A stretch of 64,000 bases of DNA from Flectobacillus longus (GCF_030056705.1 NZ_JASHIC010000023.1:1-64000); one strand, 5' to 3'; shown: positions 37,072-46,783, numbered from the stretch's first letter. Program-made: numbers and translations. The notes: a model not told the origin generated them from the letters alone.

Positions 37072-37878
37072 ATGATTTATTTAAAAACATCTTCAGAGTT
37101 AGAAGTTATCCGTACAAATGGTGTAATTCTTGGAAAAACTCATGCTGAAGTAGCCAAGGTAATTAAGCCTGGCATTACTACTAAAGAACTCGATAAAGTA
37201 GCCTACGAGTATATTAAAGATAATGAAGCTCATCCTTCTTTCTTGAATTATAATGTAGGTGGTCATAAATACCCAGCATCTTTATGTATTTCGGTAAATG
37301 ACGTTGTCGTACATGGAATTCCTAATAATTATGAGCTGAAAGACGGAGATATTATTTCGATTGATTGCGGAGTTTATAAAAATGGCTTTCACGCAGACAG
37401 TGCATATACTTATGCAGTAGGCAATGTCAAAGAAGAAACGCTTCAGCTCTTACGTGTCACTAAAGAATCGTTGTACTTAGGTATTTCGCAGGCTGTAGCT
37501 GGCAAAAGAATTGGGGATATTGGATTTGCTATTCAGTCATATTGCGAGAAAGCAGGATTTACAGTTGTGCGAGAACTTGTTGGGCATGGTGTTGGTAAAT
37601 CACTTCACGAAGGTCCAGAAGTAGCTAATTACGGAAGAAGAGGTGATGGTGCAAAACTTAAAGAAGGTATGGTAATTGCCATTGAACCTATGATTAATCT
37701 AGGAAAGAGAGCTATTCACCAAGAAAGCGATTATTGGACAATTAGAACTCAAGATCGTAAACCTTCTGCACATTTTGAACACACAGTTGCTGTTAGCAAG
37801 GAGCAAGCTAGTATTCTAACTACCTTTGATTATATAGAAGAGGTATTGAAAAGCAGTGAATATTTAGCCCAAATCTAA
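37072..37878 (+). CDS. map: Type I methionine aminopeptidase
   Basis: 268 residues. Removes N-terminal Met from nascent proteins. The metal ligands are visible: Asp in SIDCGVYKNGFHADSAYT (two), His in GHGVGKSLHEGPEV, Glu in AIEPMINLGKR and Glu in HFEHTVAV. Length is normal. Overlaps functionally with SecY and ribosome, in the usual position in the operon. Confidence 0.98.
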   Translation: MIYLKTSSELEVIRTNGVILGKTHAEVAKVIKPGITTKELDKVAYEYIKDNEAHPSFLNYNVGGHKYPASLCISVNDVVVHGIPNNYELKDGDIISIDCGVYKNGFHADSAYTYAVGNVKEETLQLLRVTKESLYLGISQAVAGKRIGDIGFAIQSYCEKAGFTVVRELVGHGVGKSLHEGPEVANYGRRGDGAKLKEGMVIAIEPMINLGKRAIHQESDYWTIRTQDRKPSAHFEHTVAVSKEQASILTTFDYIEEVLKSSEYLAQI

Positions 37879-37961
37879 GACTCTTTTGAGGTAGTTGTTA
37901 ATCGTTGACTCGTTCAAATTTATTCATCACGCGAATTACGACTAACAAATAAAACAATTTT

Positions 37962-38180
37962 ATGGCAAAACAATCATCCATTGAAGTTGATGGTATTATC
38001 ATTGAAGCACTTTCAAACGCTATGTTTAGAGTTGAACTTGAAAATACTCATCAAGTGATTGCCCATATTTCTGGTAAAATGAGAATGAATTACATTAAGA
38101 TTTTACCAGGAGATAAGGTGAAACTAGAAATGTCACCTTACGACTTGTCAAAAGCAAGAATCGTGTATCGTTACAAATAA
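37962..38180 (+). CDS. infA: Translation initiation factor IF-1
   Basis: 72 residues, S1-like OB fold. [40 protein letters not shown] and [10 protein letters not shown] are diagnostic. Blocks the A site during initiation. Confidence 0.98.
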   Translation: MAKQSSIEVDGIIIEALSNAMFRVELENTHQVIAHISGKMRMNYIKILPGDKVKLEMSPYDLSKARIVYRYK

Positions 38181-38270
38181 AAAGACAGTTGGCAGTTAGC
38201 TGGGCAGTTTGCAAAAGCTAATCCTTTGGTACTGTCAGAATGAATTGACAACTTATAAGACAATACTACA
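38181..38270 (+). promoter_or_regulatory. infA-rpmJ spacer with nested stems
   Basis: GACAGT (near 38185) pairs with ACTGTC (near 38231), enclosing TTAGCT (38196) paired with AGCTAA (38217). The arms contain the iterated word CAGTTGGCAGTTAGC. Confidence 0.5.
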
Positions 38271-38387
38271 ATGAAAGTTAAAGCGTCTATCAAAAAGCGT
38301 AGTGCTGAATGTAAAGTAATCCGTCGTAACGGTAAACTTTACGTTATTAACAAAAAAAATCCAAAGTTCAAACAAAGACAAGGGTAA
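38271..38387 (+). CDS. rpmJ: 50S ribosomal protein L36 (zinc-ligand-free form)
   Basis: 38 residues, found in the infA-rpsM gap. [20 protein letters not shown] at the start and a KQRQG end identify it. Of the usual zinc ligands Cys11, Cys14, Cys27 and His33, only Cys14 remains (Ser11, Asn27, Phe33), so it cannot hold zinc in the normal way. This form is common in the phylum. Confidence 0.97.
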   Translation: MKVKASIKKRSAECKVIRRNGKLYVINKKNPKFKQRQG

Positions 38388-38460
38388 TACTATTTGAGGC
38401 AGTAGTTGCGAAATTACTTTCCTTAAATTCCCTAAAAAACTAAAAAAGCTTTAGAACAAT

Positions 38461-38838
38461 ATGGCTCGTATTGCAGGGGTTGATATTCCCGATAAAAAAA
38501 GAGGCGAAATCGCTTTGACCTATATCTTCGGTATCGGTCGTAGCACTGCTCAGAAAATTTTAGCCCAAGCTGGCATTTCTTTAGACAAGAAAGCTGGTGA
38601 GTGGAACGATGAGGAAGCTAGTGCCATCCGTAACATTATTGCAGCTGAATTCAAGACAGAAGGTCAACTTCGTTCTGAAATCCAGTTGAACATCAAACGT
38701 TTGATGGACATTGGTTGTTACCGTGGTCTTCGTCACCGTAAAGGCCTTCCTTTGCGTGGTCAAAGAACTAAGAATAACTCTCGTACTCGTAAGGGTAAGC
38801 GTAAGACAGTTGCTAACAAGAAAAAAGCTACTAAGTAA
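38461..38838 (+). CDS. rpsM: 30S ribosomal protein S13
   Basis: 125 residues. Head protein contacting tRNA and L5. [20 protein letters not shown] and [16 protein letters not shown] begin it; [20 protein letters not shown] and [15 protein letters not shown] end it. Confidence 0.98.
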   Translation: MARIAGVDIPDKKRGEIALTYIFGIGRSTAQKILAQAGISLDKKAGEWNDEEASAIRNIIAAEFKTEGQLRSEIQLNIKRLMDIGCYRGLRHRKGLPLRGQRTKNNSRTRKGKRKTVANKKKATK

Positions 38839-38924
38839 TAATTAATATAATGTAGCAAAAAGTGCCCAAGATTCAATTTAGTTTGAAAAACTCGGTATAG
38901 CGCATTATTAACCAAACTCTTAAA

Positions 38925-39320
38925 ATGGCACAAGCTAAAAGAAAAGATAAAGCAAAAAAGAGAGTTGTGATTGTGGAGGCATTAGGCCAAGTACACATCA
39001 AAGCTTCTTTTAACAATATCATTATCTCTATCACTAATAGTCAAGGACAAGTTATTTCTTGGGCTTCAGCTGGTAAAATGGGCTTCAAAGGCTCTAAGAA
39101 AAATACTCCTTACGCTGCTCAGACAGCGGCTAGCAACTGTGCTGTTGTAGCTGTTGAAGCTGGTATGAAAAAGGCTGAAGTTTTTGTTAAAGGTCCTGGT
39201 GCTGGTCGTGAATCAGCTATCAGAACTATCGCAAATGCTGGTATTGAAGTTCTTTCTATCAAAGATATTACTCCACTACCTCACAATGGCTGTCGTCCTC
39301 CAAAACGTCGTAGAGTATAG
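38925..39320 (+). CDS. rpsK: 30S ribosomal protein S11
   Basis: 131 residues. Platform protein near the E site. [34 protein letters not shown] and [17 protein letters not shown] are diagnostic. A basic N-terminal run (KRKDKAKKR) is normal. Confidence 0.98.
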   Translation: MAQAKRKDKAKKRVVIVEALGQVHIKASFNNIIISITNSQGQVISWASAGKMGFKGSKKNTPYAAQTAASNCAVVAVEAGMKKAEVFVKGPGAGRESAIRTIANAGIEVLSIKDITPLPHNGCRPPKRRRV

Positions 39321-39362
39321 TTTAAGGCTGTTACATTTTGTAACACTTTTGTAAAAGCATTG

Positions 39363-39396
39363 CGAAGGGTAATTAGTAATTATTACCCTTCGTTTT
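39363..39396 (+). terminator. Terminator-like hairpin between rpsK and rpsD
   Basis: CGAAGGGTAAT (39363-39373) pairs exactly with ATTACCCTTCG (39382-39392), then TTTT. It could partly end transcription, lowering rpsD-rpoA-rplQ, or simply be the local spacer hairpin. Confidence 0.6.
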
Positions 39397-39464
39397 CATG
39401 TTTCCAATAACACTTAATTACTTCATTGAGCAAAAGAGGCTCATTGACTCAATTTCTTATAATA

Positions 39465-40070
39465 ATGGCAAGATACACAGGTCCAAAATCAAAAATTGCT
39501 CGTCGTTTTGGTGAGCCAATCTTAGGTCCAAGCAAAGCGTTGTCACGCAAAAACTACGGTCCAGGTCAACACGGAAAAGGAAAACGTGCTAAGCAATCAG
39601 AATATGCTTTGCAGTTGAAAGAGAAACAAAAAGTGAAATACACTTATGGTATTCTTGAAAAACAATTCGAAAATCTTTTCCATAAAGCTGCCGTAAGAGA
39701 AGGTATCAAAGGTGAAAACCTTTTGAAACTTTGTGAAGCACGTCTTGACAATACAGTTTATCGTTTAGGTATTGCTCCAACTCGTCGTGCTGCACGTCAG
39801 TTGGTTATCCACAAGCATATCCTTGTTGACGGAGAAATTGTTAACATCCCATCATATTCATTAAAGCCAGGACAATTAGTTGGTGTTCGTGAAAAATCGA
39901 AGTCATTAGAAGTTATCACTAACTCTCTTGCTGGAAGAGCGGTTAAGCGTTTTAACTGGTTGGAGTGGGAAGCATCTACTTTGACAGGTAAATTCCTTTC
40001 TTACCCAGAGAGAAGTGACATTCCTGAAAACTTCAACGAGCAGGCAATCGTCGAGCTTTACTCGAAGTAA
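39465..40070 (+). CDS. rpsD: 30S ribosomal protein S4 (cysteine-free N-terminus)
   Basis: 201 residues from ATG 39465; an upstream in-frame TTG at 39426 is rejected because [18 protein letters not shown] is the standard start. [20 protein letters not shown] is the S4 RNA-binding core. No zinc-binding cysteines at the N-terminus. In E. coli S4 regulates the alpha operon; possible targets here are the stems before rpsD and rpoA. Confidence 0.97.
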   Translation: MARYTGPKSKIARRFGEPILGPSKALSRKNYGPGQHGKGKRAKQSEYALQLKEKQKVKYTYGILEKQFENLFHKAAVREGIKGENLLKLCEARLDNTVYRLGIAPTRRAARQLVIHKHILVDGEIVNIPSYSLKPGQLVGVREKSKSLEVITNSLAGRAVKRFNWLEWEASTLTGKFLSYPERSDIPENFNEQAIVELYSK

Positions 40071-40369
40071 TCGTAGCTTTAACAAAACTATTTATCTACT
40101 TGTTTTGTTAGTTGTAAATACGAAAAACTTTGTTAGCTGTAAAATATCGAATATCAATTTACTTGGTATTCGATATTTTATAAAACGGAGTAGGGTAATT
40201 GCCGTTATAATTCTTGCTTTGAAAATTGTATTATAGTAAAAAAAAACAATTTTGTCAAGATTTTTTTCAAAAAATACTCCACAAATTCCTAAAACTCACG
40301 AAGTTATTTAGTATATTACGCTCGGTTACTCTATTCTTATAAAATCTAAGATAAATTAAGCTACGAAAT
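40071..40369 (+). promoter_or_regulatory. 299-base rpsD-rpoA spacer with a strong hairpin
   Basis: AAAATATCGAATATC (40141-40155) pairs with GGTATTCGATATTTT (40165-40179), 15 pairs with one G-T. Upstream AACAAAAC and GTTTTGTT form a second stem (about 40081-40108). The rest is AT-rich with an A run; no TAnnTTTG promoter in proper context was found. Confidence 0.6.
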
Positions 40370-41359
40370 ATGTCAATATTAGCATTCCAAATGCCCGACA
40401 AAGTCGTTATGGAGAAAGCTGACGACTTTCACGGGTTATTTGAGTTTAAGCCTCTCGAAAAAGGCTATGGCGTTACAATCGGTAACGCACTTCGTAGAAT
40501 CTTGTTGTCTTCACTCGAAGGCTACGCTATCACTAGCGTGAAAGTAGGTGGAGTATTACACGAGTTCTCTGCTATTGAGGGTGTTATTGAGGATATGACT
40601 GAGATTATCTTGAACTTGAAAAAAGTTCGTTTTAAGAAAACTCAGGAAATTCTTGAAAACAAAATCAATGTAAGAGTAAAGGGCCAGACTACGTTGACTG
40701 CTGGAGACATTAACAAATTTACAAACTATTTTGAAATCCTTAATCCAGATTTAGTAATCTGTAATTTGGACGAGTCGAAAGAGTTTGAAATGGAGATAAT
40801 CGTTGAAAAAGGTCGTGGTTATGTTCCTGCTGACGAGCCTCGTAATGTAGAGCCTCCATTTGGTCATATCCCAATCGATGCTATCTACACTCCAATTAAA
40901 AACGTGAAGTTTAGTGTAGAAAACACACGTGTAGAACAAAAAACTGACTACGAAAAGTTAATCTTGGATATCGAAACTGATGGTTCGATTCATCCTGAGG
41001 ATGCTTTGAAAGGTGCAGCGTATATATTGATTCAGCATTTCATGTTGTTCTCTGATCAAACAATGACATTCGAAGCTATGAAGGCTGAAGATGAAAATGT
41101 AGTGGACGAAGAAATGCTTCACATGAGAAAATTGTTGAAGACACCATTGGCAGATCTTGATTTGTCTGTTCGTGCTTACAACTGTTTGAAATCAGCAGAC
41201 GTTAGAACTTTAGGCGATCTAGTTAAATTGGAAATTTCTGACATGATGAAATTCCGTAACTTCGGTAAGAAGTCATTAACTGAATTGGAACAATTAGTAG
41301 AAGAAAAAGGTCTTCACTTTGGTATGGACGTAGCTCGCTACCGCTTGGATGAAGATTAA
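40370..41359 (+). CDS. rpoA: DNA-directed RNA polymerase subunit alpha
   Basis: 329 residues. N-terminal dimer/assembly domain (about 10-235; [20 protein letters not shown] is the dimer interface) and C-terminal domain (about 255-325; [33 protein letters not shown]) that contacts upstream DNA and activators. The linker is [11 protein letters not shown]. Normal length. Confidence 0.98.
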   Translation: MSILAFQMPDKVVMEKADDFHGLFEFKPLEKGYGVTIGNALRRILLSSLEGYAITSVKVGGVLHEFSAIEGVIEDMTEIILNLKKVRFKKTQEILENKINVRVKGQTTLTAGDINKFTNYFEILNPDLVICNLDESKEFEMEIIVEKGRGYVPADEPRNVEPPFGHIPIDAIYTPIKNVKFSVENTRVEQKTDYEKLILDIETDGSIHPEDALKGAAYILIQHFMLFSDQTMTFEAMKAEDENVVDEEMLHMRKLLKTPLADLDLSVRAYNCLKSADVRTLGDLVKLEISDMMKFRNFGKKSLTELEQLVEEKGLHFGMDVARYRLDED

Positions 41360-41369
41360 TAATAGGAAA

Positions 41370-41415
41370 TGCAAAGTTATACTTGGTAAGTCATTACACA
41401 TTGTATAACTTTGCA
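41370..41415. promoter_or_regulatory. Internal promoter of rplQ within an inverted repeat
   Basis: TGCAAAGTTATAC (41370-41382) and GTATAACTTTGCA (41403-41415) are exact complements. The right arm contains TAACTTTG (41406-41413), with TTG at 41383-41385 exactly 20 bases before. The left arm carries the same -7 word on the other strand. Confidence 0.7.
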
Positions 41416-41505
41416 CTCCAATTTTAACCAGTAGTAATAGGTGGATGCCCCCAAGGTTATCTAACCGCAGCGAAACTCGATTTCGCTTTCAACTTACGAA
41501 CAATA

Positions 41506-42024
41506 ATGAGACACGGAAAAAAATTCAACCACTTAGGCAGAACTGCCTCTCACAGAGCCGCTTTGTTATCAAACATGGCTTCTTCTTTGATTCTTCACAA
41601 AAGAATTCAAACTACTGTTGCAAAAGCTAAAGAATTAAGAAAGTATGTTGAGCCTTTGATTACAAAATCAAAGACTGACGATACTAACAGCCGTCGTGTT
41701 GTGTTTTCTTACTTGCAAAGCAAAGAAGCTGTTAAGGAACTATTCGGAACTATCTCTGAGAAAGTTGCTAGCCGCCCAGGTGGATACACAAGAATTATCA
41801 AGTTAGGAAATCGTCTTGGTGACAACGCTGATATTTGTTTAATTGAGTTAGTTGACTTCAACGAAACTTTATTGGCTGCTGTTACTGAGAAAGCTGCTAA
41901 AACTCGTCGTAGCCGTCGTTCGACTAAGAAAGCTGATGCATCTGGTGCAGAAGTTGTTGCTGAAACTCCAGCTGTTGAAGAAGCTCCTGAAGCTCCAGCT
42001 GCTGAAGAAAAATCAGAAGAATAG
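41506..42024 (+). CDS. rplQ: 50S ribosomal protein L17 with Ala/Glu/Pro tail
   Basis: 172 residues. The L17 core is residues 1-120 ([40 protein letters not shown]). The last ~45 residues, after [11 protein letters not shown], are an acidic low-complexity tail built from [18 protein letters not shown]. Such tails occur in several bacteroidete L17 proteins. Has its own promoter. Confidence 0.97.
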   Translation: MRHGKKFNHLGRTASHRAALLSNMASSLILHKRIQTTVAKAKELRKYVEPLITKSKTDDTNSRRVVFSYLQSKEAVKELFGTISEKVASRPGGYTRIIKLGNRLGDNADICLIELVDFNETLLAAVTEKAAKTRRSRRSTKKADASGAEVVAETPAVEEAPEAPAAEEKSEE

Positions 42025-42045
42025 TCATGATGTAGTCCTGACACT

Positions 42046-42080
42046 AAAGCCTCAATCGTTTTTGATTGAGGCTTTTTTTT
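42046..42080 (+). terminator. Terminator of the ribosomal supercluster
   Basis: AAAGCCTCAATC (42046-42057) pairs with GATTGAGGCTTT (42064-42075), followed by a T8 run. Confidence 0.93.
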
Positions 42081-42226
42081 GCGCCCTCTGATGAGCAGTT
42101 CTACTCAAACTTTTAATAATTCAAAATTTCAATGGGAAAATGATAAATCTCATTTTCCAAATTTGAAATTGTCATGATATACAAGGAGTTGATTACAAAA
42201 TCTCTTCATTTTTATTCATTTTCGCT

Positions 42227-42234
42227 TAACTTTG
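42227..42234 (+). promoter_or_regulatory. -7 element of carA
   Basis: TAACTTTG, with TTC rather than TTG 19 bases upstream. The in-frame TTG at 42232 overlaps it, so the ATG at 42262 is the start. Confidence 0.6.
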
Positions 42235-42261
42235 CATAATTTTTTAACCAAAGAGCAACCA

Positions 42262-43359
42262 ATGAAAGTAACACAAAGCCAACCAGCGATTTTGTTGTTG
42301 GAAGACGGCACAGTTTTTAGAGGCAATGCCCTCGGAAAAATCGGGACTAGTGGCGGCGAAATCTGCTTCAATACGGGGATGACTGGGTATCAAGAAATTT
42401 ATACCGACCCTTCGTACTTTGGACAGGTGATTGTAAACACAACCTCTCACATAGGTAACTATGGTGTAGTCAATGAGCTTGAAGAAGAATCAGCTTCAGT
42501 TAAGATTGCAGGGATGGTTTGTAATGAGTTTTCGCCAATTCACTCACGTAAGACTGCTGATGAGTCTTTGCAAGAGTATTTTGAAAAGGCGGGTATCGTA
42601 GGTATTTCTGGCATTGACACTCGTCAGGTTGTTAGACATATCCGCGAAAAAGGTGTAATGAACTGTATCATTTCATCTGAAATTTTGGACATAGAAGCTC
42701 TTAAGGCCGAACTTGCAAAAGTTCCTCCAATGGAAGGCTTAGAGTTGTCTTCTCAAGTGTGTACTCAAGAGCCTTATTTCTTAGGTGAAGAGGGTGCTGA
42801 GAAAAAAGTGGCAGTTCTTGACCTTGGTGTAAAGAAAAGCATTTTGTCTAACTTAACAGACAGAGGTTGTTATTTGAAAGTGTTTCCTGCAAAAACTAGC
42901 TTCGCTGAAATGGAAGCATGGGCTCCAGATGGATACTTTATCTCAAATGGTCCTGGCGATCCAGCGGTAATGCCTTATGCAGTTGCAACTGTAAAAGAAA
43001 TTGTAGAAAACGAAAAACCAACATTTGGTATTTGTTTAGGACACCAAATCTTAGCTCAAGCTTCAGGTTTGTCTACTTATAAAATGAAAAATGGACACCG
43101 TGGTTTAAACCACCCTGTAAAGAATCTAATTACAGGTTTATCTGAAATTACTTCTCAAAACCATGGTTTTGCAGTGAGAATGGAAGAGTTAGAGGCTAAT
43201 CCATCAGTTGAATTGACTCATATCAACCTTAATGATAAAACGGTTGAAGGGTTACGTCGTGTTGATAAGCCCGCATTTTCGGTGCAACATCACCCTGAAG
43301 CATCTCCTGGCCCACACGATTCAAGATACTTATTTGATTCTTTTGTGGAAATGTTATAA
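42262..43359 (+). CDS. carA: Carbamoyl-phosphate synthase small subunit
   Basis: 365 residues from ATG 42262. Hydrolyses glutamine and supplies ammonia to CarB for arginine and pyrimidine synthesis. N-terminal domain with GETCFNTGMTGYQEIYTDPS-like sequence (GEICFNTGMTGYQE). Class I glutamine amidotransferase domain with the nucleophile Cys in FGICLGHQILA and the His-Glu pair in QHHPEASPGP. carB is not adjacent. Confidence 0.97.
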   Translation: MKVTQSQPAILLLEDGTVFRGNALGKIGTSGGEICFNTGMTGYQEIYTDPSYFGQVIVNTTSHIGNYGVVNELEEESASVKIAGMVCNEFSPIHSRKTADESLQEYFEKAGIVGISGIDTRQVVRHIREKGVMNCIISSEILDIEALKAELAKVPPMEGLELSSQVCTQEPYFLGEEGAEKKVAVLDLGVKKSILSNLTDRGCYLKVFPAKTSFAEMEAWAPDGYFISNGPGDPAVMPYAVATVKEIVENEKPTFGICLGHQILAQASGLSTYKMKNGHRGLNHPVKNLITGLSEITSQNHGFAVRMEELEANPSVELTHINLNDKTVEGLRRVDKPAFSVQHHPEASPGPHDSRYLFDSFVEML

Positions 43360-43365
43360 AATTGT

Positions 43366-43397
43366 AAGCGGTTCGAATTTCGAACCGCTTTTTTTAT
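43366..43397 (+). terminator. Terminator of carA
   Basis: AAGCGGTTCG (43366-43375) pairs with CGAACCGCTT (43381-43390), then a T run. Confidence 0.9.
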
Positions 43398-43528
43398 AAG
43401 GTAAGAGATGAGACATTTTATTAATTATCATATATCACATTGTCTCTTTATCCGTAGTTTATACTTTTCAAAGGCTATTCTTGATTGCAAAATAATAGCA
43501 CAAGTATGTAGTATTCTATTTGTAAATT

Positions 43529-44182
43529 ATGATAGAGTTAATAGTTACCAAAGATGGTTCACATACGATATTCGACTCAGAGCTTGGAGTTTGGCATCAC
43601 TCAGTGAATGGAGCTTTACAAGAGTCAACACGAATTTTTATTGAATTAGGCTTGTTAGAAAAAGCTCGTGAAGGAAAAGAAATGAAAATCTTTGAAATGG
43701 GCTTTGGCACTGGACTAAATGTGTTGTTGACATTGATTGAGGCTCGAAAGCATAATTATTATATCGATTACACTACTTTAGAGGCATTTCCTTTGCCTGA
43801 AGAGAAGTATGAGGCTTTGAACTATGATTTATTATTAGATTCAAATGTATTACAGCAATTACATCAGCTTTCATGGAATCAAAAGCATGATGTCATGAAC
43901 GGCTTTTCATTGACAAAGATTCAGAATGATTTATTAGAATACCGATTTGCTCAGAAGATGGATTTAGTATATTTTGACGCATATTCTCCCAATACACAGC
44001 CAGAGTTGTGGACAGAAGAGGTTTTTCGGAAAATTTATGATGCAATGAATATAGGGGGCGTTTTGATGACTTATTGCTCAAAAACAGTTGTAAGGAAGAC
44101 TTTGTTGGCCGCTGGTTTTAATGTAGAAAAACACCCAGGACCACGTGGTAAAAGAGAAGTATTAAGGGCAATAAAGGTATAA
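43529..44182 (+). CDS. mnmD: tRNA 5-aminomethyl-2-thiouridine methyltransferase MnmD
   Basis: 217 residues, the stand-alone N-terminal half of MnmC. Methylates nm5(s2)U34 of certain tRNAs with S-adenosylmethionine. FEMGFGTGLNVLLTL is the SAM loop; MDLVYFDAYSPNTQPELWT is the catalytic motif of this DUF752 family; GPRGKREVLRA is the C-terminus. The FAD half of MnmC is missing, as expected for MnmD. Its last three codons lie in a 50-base palindrome. Confidence 0.93.
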   Translation: MIELIVTKDGSHTIFDSELGVWHHSVNGALQESTRIFIELGLLEKAREGKEMKIFEMGFGTGLNVLLTLIEARKHNYYIDYTTLEAFPLPEEKYEALNYDLLLDSNVLQQLHQLSWNQKHDVMNGFSLTKIQNDLLEYRFAQKMDLVYFDAYSPNTQPELWTEEVFRKIYDAMNIGGVLMTYCSKTVVRKTLLAAGFNVEKHPGPRGKREVLRAIKV

Positions 44183-44220
44183 AAGCGAGCTATCTAGATA
44201 GCTCGCTTTTATACCTTTAT
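44171..44220. repeat. Perfect 50-base palindrome at a convergent gene junction
   Basis: Positions 44171-44195 are the exact complement of 44196-44220, with no loop. It covers the last three codons and stop of mnmD and the stop of the facing gene. Core AAAAGCGAGC with flanking A/T runs, so it also acts as a two-way terminator. Confidence 0.9.
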
Positions 44221-45635
44221 ACTAATTGGCAAGGAAACCCAAATAGACAATTCTCTTTAATCATTTTTGCTACACTTTTAGGAACATAATCTTCCCAACC
44301 ACTTTCACCCGACTGAATCATTTTTAGAATACTATCCGTGTGGATACTCAAGAGATTTTTGTCGTAATTCAATACATCTTCAAATTTATCATTGTCGAGC
44401 ATATATTGAAACAATCCTCTGAGATGAGCAGGTGGGCTAAATTCTCTTGATGTAACTACATTACCATCCGAATCTGCCGTTGGATATAGATACAGTTTAA
44501 TTTTAGTTCCAAAGAGTGTTGCAAAAGCCGCTAAAATACCTCCTGTAAGATTTTGATAGTGTTTCTCTTCGAAGATATAGGCAAGGTTTGGCATACCCAT
44601 AATCAATGCCATGCGTTTTTGTGTGAATCTGTTCAGATATGAAATGAGCTTATAGTACTCATGAAAATTCGAAATCAATACGGTTTGTCCAAGCGAACAC
44701 AAAATATCTACACGGTCGAGGAAGTCTTTTTCATTAATTTCCTCATCGCCACTTTGTAGGCTTCTCAATGTAAGTTCTGAGAGTACTACTACTTTATCGT
44801 CATCAACATCTGGCTCATTTTCGAATTGCATTTGACCTTTTTTCAACATATCCACAAATACATTGGTTACAGGGCGGAAACGTCCACGAACTGCCAAAAT
44901 ATGTTTTTTGTAGAATGCTTCGGAAGGGTTCATTACGTTGCCATCAGGTCCAAATAATGCAGCATTGGTAAATCCTTTTTTTACAAGGTATAGCGACATC
45001 AAACGGTTATCTACATCGGCAAAATCAGGGCCAGCAAAACGAATCATATCAATCTCTATGCGGTCGGTATGAAGGTCGTCCATCAGCGATTGCAAAAGTA
45101 TTTCGGGTTGTTCATGATAAAAGAAACAACCATACACCAAATTTACACCAATAACGCCCAAAGCCTGTTGCTGAAGAATATTGTCATTATCCTTCATACG
45201 TACGTGAATAATCACATCATTGGGTTCAGAATCAGGATGTAACTGAAAGCGAAGTCCAATCCAGCCATGAGGATCATTGGTTTTCTGATAATTCAGAGCC
45301 GCTACTGTATCAGCAAAGGCAAAGAACATTTTTTCTGAGGCACTTTCAGTAAGACGAACATTGAGGAGCTTATACTCACGATTGAGCATCTTAACCAAGC
45401 GCGGTTCACACACATATCTACCAGAAGGCTCTTCGCCATAAATAGCATCTGAAAATGCCATATCGTAAGCCGAAATCGTTTTGGCAATCGTACCAGAGGC
45501 ACCACCAGCTTTAAAAAAGTTGGCTGCCACATCTTGACCAGCTCCAATCTCAGCAAAAGAACCGTAAATGCGACGGTCTAGGTTGATACGTAGAGCCTTT
45601 TGTTTTGTGCCTAAATTCTTATCGTAAGTAATCAT
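44217..45635 (-). CDS. Conserved protein of unknown function
   Basis: 472 residues, no signal peptide or membrane segment. Conserved-looking segments are YGSFAEIGAGQDVAANFFKAG (residue 23 on), AKTISAYDMAFSDAIYG and IRFAGPDFADVDNRLMSLYL. I recall a widely distributed bacterial family with this sequence, but no dependable function. Databases may call it nicotinate-nucleotide adenylyltransferase; no HxGH nucleotidyl-transferase motif is visible. Upstream gap of 220 bases before it is AT-rich and featureless. Confidence 0.75.
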   Translation of the reverse strand: MITYDKNLGTKQKALRINLDRRIYGSFAEIGAGQDVAANFFKAGGASGTIAKTISAYDMAFSDAIYGEEPSGRYVCEPRLVKMLNREYKLLNVRLTESASEKMFFAFADTVAALNYQKTNDPHGWIGLRFQLHPDSEPNDVIIHVRMKDNDNILQQQALGVIGVNLVYGCFFYHEQPEILLQSLMDDLHTDRIEIDMIRFAGPDFADVDNRLMSLYLVKKGFTNAALFGPDGNVMNPSEAFYKKHILAVRGRFRPVTNVFVDMLKKGQMQFENEPDVDDDKVVVLSELTLRSLQSGDEEINEKDFLDRVDILCSLGQTVLISNFHEYYKLISYLNRFTQKRMALIMGMPNLAYIFEEKHYQNLTGGILAAFATLFGTKIKLYLYPTADSDGNVVTSREFSPPAHLRGLFQYMLDNDKFEDVLNYDKNLLSIHTDSILKMIQSGESGWEDYVPKSVAKMIKENCLFGFPCQLV

Positions 45636-45855
45636 TAACAGTTGATAGTTTGCGGTGACTGGTTGTATAAAGATAACCTAAATTCTCTACTAATTTATAT
45701 AAATAACCCTAGTTTTAATCTATTTTCTTGAAAAGATACAATTTTAATTAAAAAAATCTTCAGAAAATCAAAACCGAATTAAAATCCAATTAGAAATCAA
45801 AAAACTCAGTCAGCTTAGTGTTAGAATCATCATATCTAACCAACATAACTCCTTC

Positions 45856-46704
45856 TTAATTAGTTTGTTGATGATACAATGTTAGCCCTGCAATGGGTGT
45901 TTCGGCAATAATACCAATTGTACATTCCTTACTAGCAGCTACTTGGCGTAGAATATCAGAGTAGTAAAAGGCTACAGAGCCCGTAAAATGAATTTTATAT
46001 TGACTAACTTCGGGATATTTGAGTAGGTATTTTTCAAAAAAATCCGCAAATGCGTCGAATAATAAACGATAAACAAATGGATGTTGGCGATTATCAAAAA
46101 GAAATTTTGAAAAAGAAGCAAAATAACGATTCGGAAAGGGTTTGTGATAAGCATTATCTAGAATCTCAAGGCGGTCTTTGGCACCATATCTTTTCTCAAA
46201 CTTGTCACGTAAATCCATAGGCAGATCCTTGTGCAGATACGCGAGTACCAATTGTTTGCCCAGATGCCCACCACTTCCTTCGTCACCAAGCCAAAAACCT
46301 AATGGCGGAACCTGATGTGCAATTTGTTCACCGTCATAAAAGCAAGAATTAGATCCTGTGCCCAGAATACACACAATACCACTGTGATGCCCAGCTAAGG
46401 CTCTTGCTGCCCCCAACATATCGTTGTGAACATGAATGCTGTCACAATCAGGAAACACATTTTTGAAGGCTTCTATTAGTACCTGAGATTTTTCGGAATT
46501 GGTAATACCGGTACCATAGTAATAAATCTCGCTTATGGATTCGTGAACTTTTGGTAAAAGTTGCCCTCTGAGCTCGTCAGCGATAGAGGTACTATCTTGA
46601 TAATAGGGATTGAATCCGATAGTTTTGACTTGCTGAATACTGGCATCAGATGCCACAAGACGCCAATCTGTTTTACTAGATCCACTGTCTGCGATTAGAA
46701 TCAT
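45856..46704 (-). CDS. BadF/BadG/BcrA/BcrD-type ATPase, N-acetylglucosamine kinase-like
   Basis: 282 residues, actin-fold kinase. ILIADSGSSKTDWRL (2-16) is phosphate loop 1, GIVCILGTGSNSCFYDG is phosphate loop 2, and LGFWLGDEGSGGHLGK is the adenosine side characteristic of GlcNAc kinases such as human NAGK. Likely salvages amino sugars from cell-wall turnover. The substrate is an inference. Confidence 0.85.
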   Translation of the reverse strand: MILIADSGSSKTDWRLVASDASIQQVKTIGFNPYYQDSTSIADELRGQLLPKVHESISEIYYYGTGITNSEKSQVLIEAFKNVFPDCDSIHVHNDMLGAARALAGHHSGIVCILGTGSNSCFYDGEQIAHQVPPLGFWLGDEGSGGHLGKQLVLAYLHKDLPMDLRDKFEKRYGAKDRLEILDNAYHKPFPNRYFASFSKFLFDNRQHPFVYRLLFDAFADFFEKYLLKYPEVSQYKIHFTGSVAFYYSDILRQVAASKECTIGIIAETPIAGLTLYHQQTN

Positions 46705-46783
46705 TGTTTTTTAGTTTATTTTGAAAGTAAATAGCACTTCCATACAACCTTTTTGAGAAAAAAATAGTCATAATAAATGTTGA

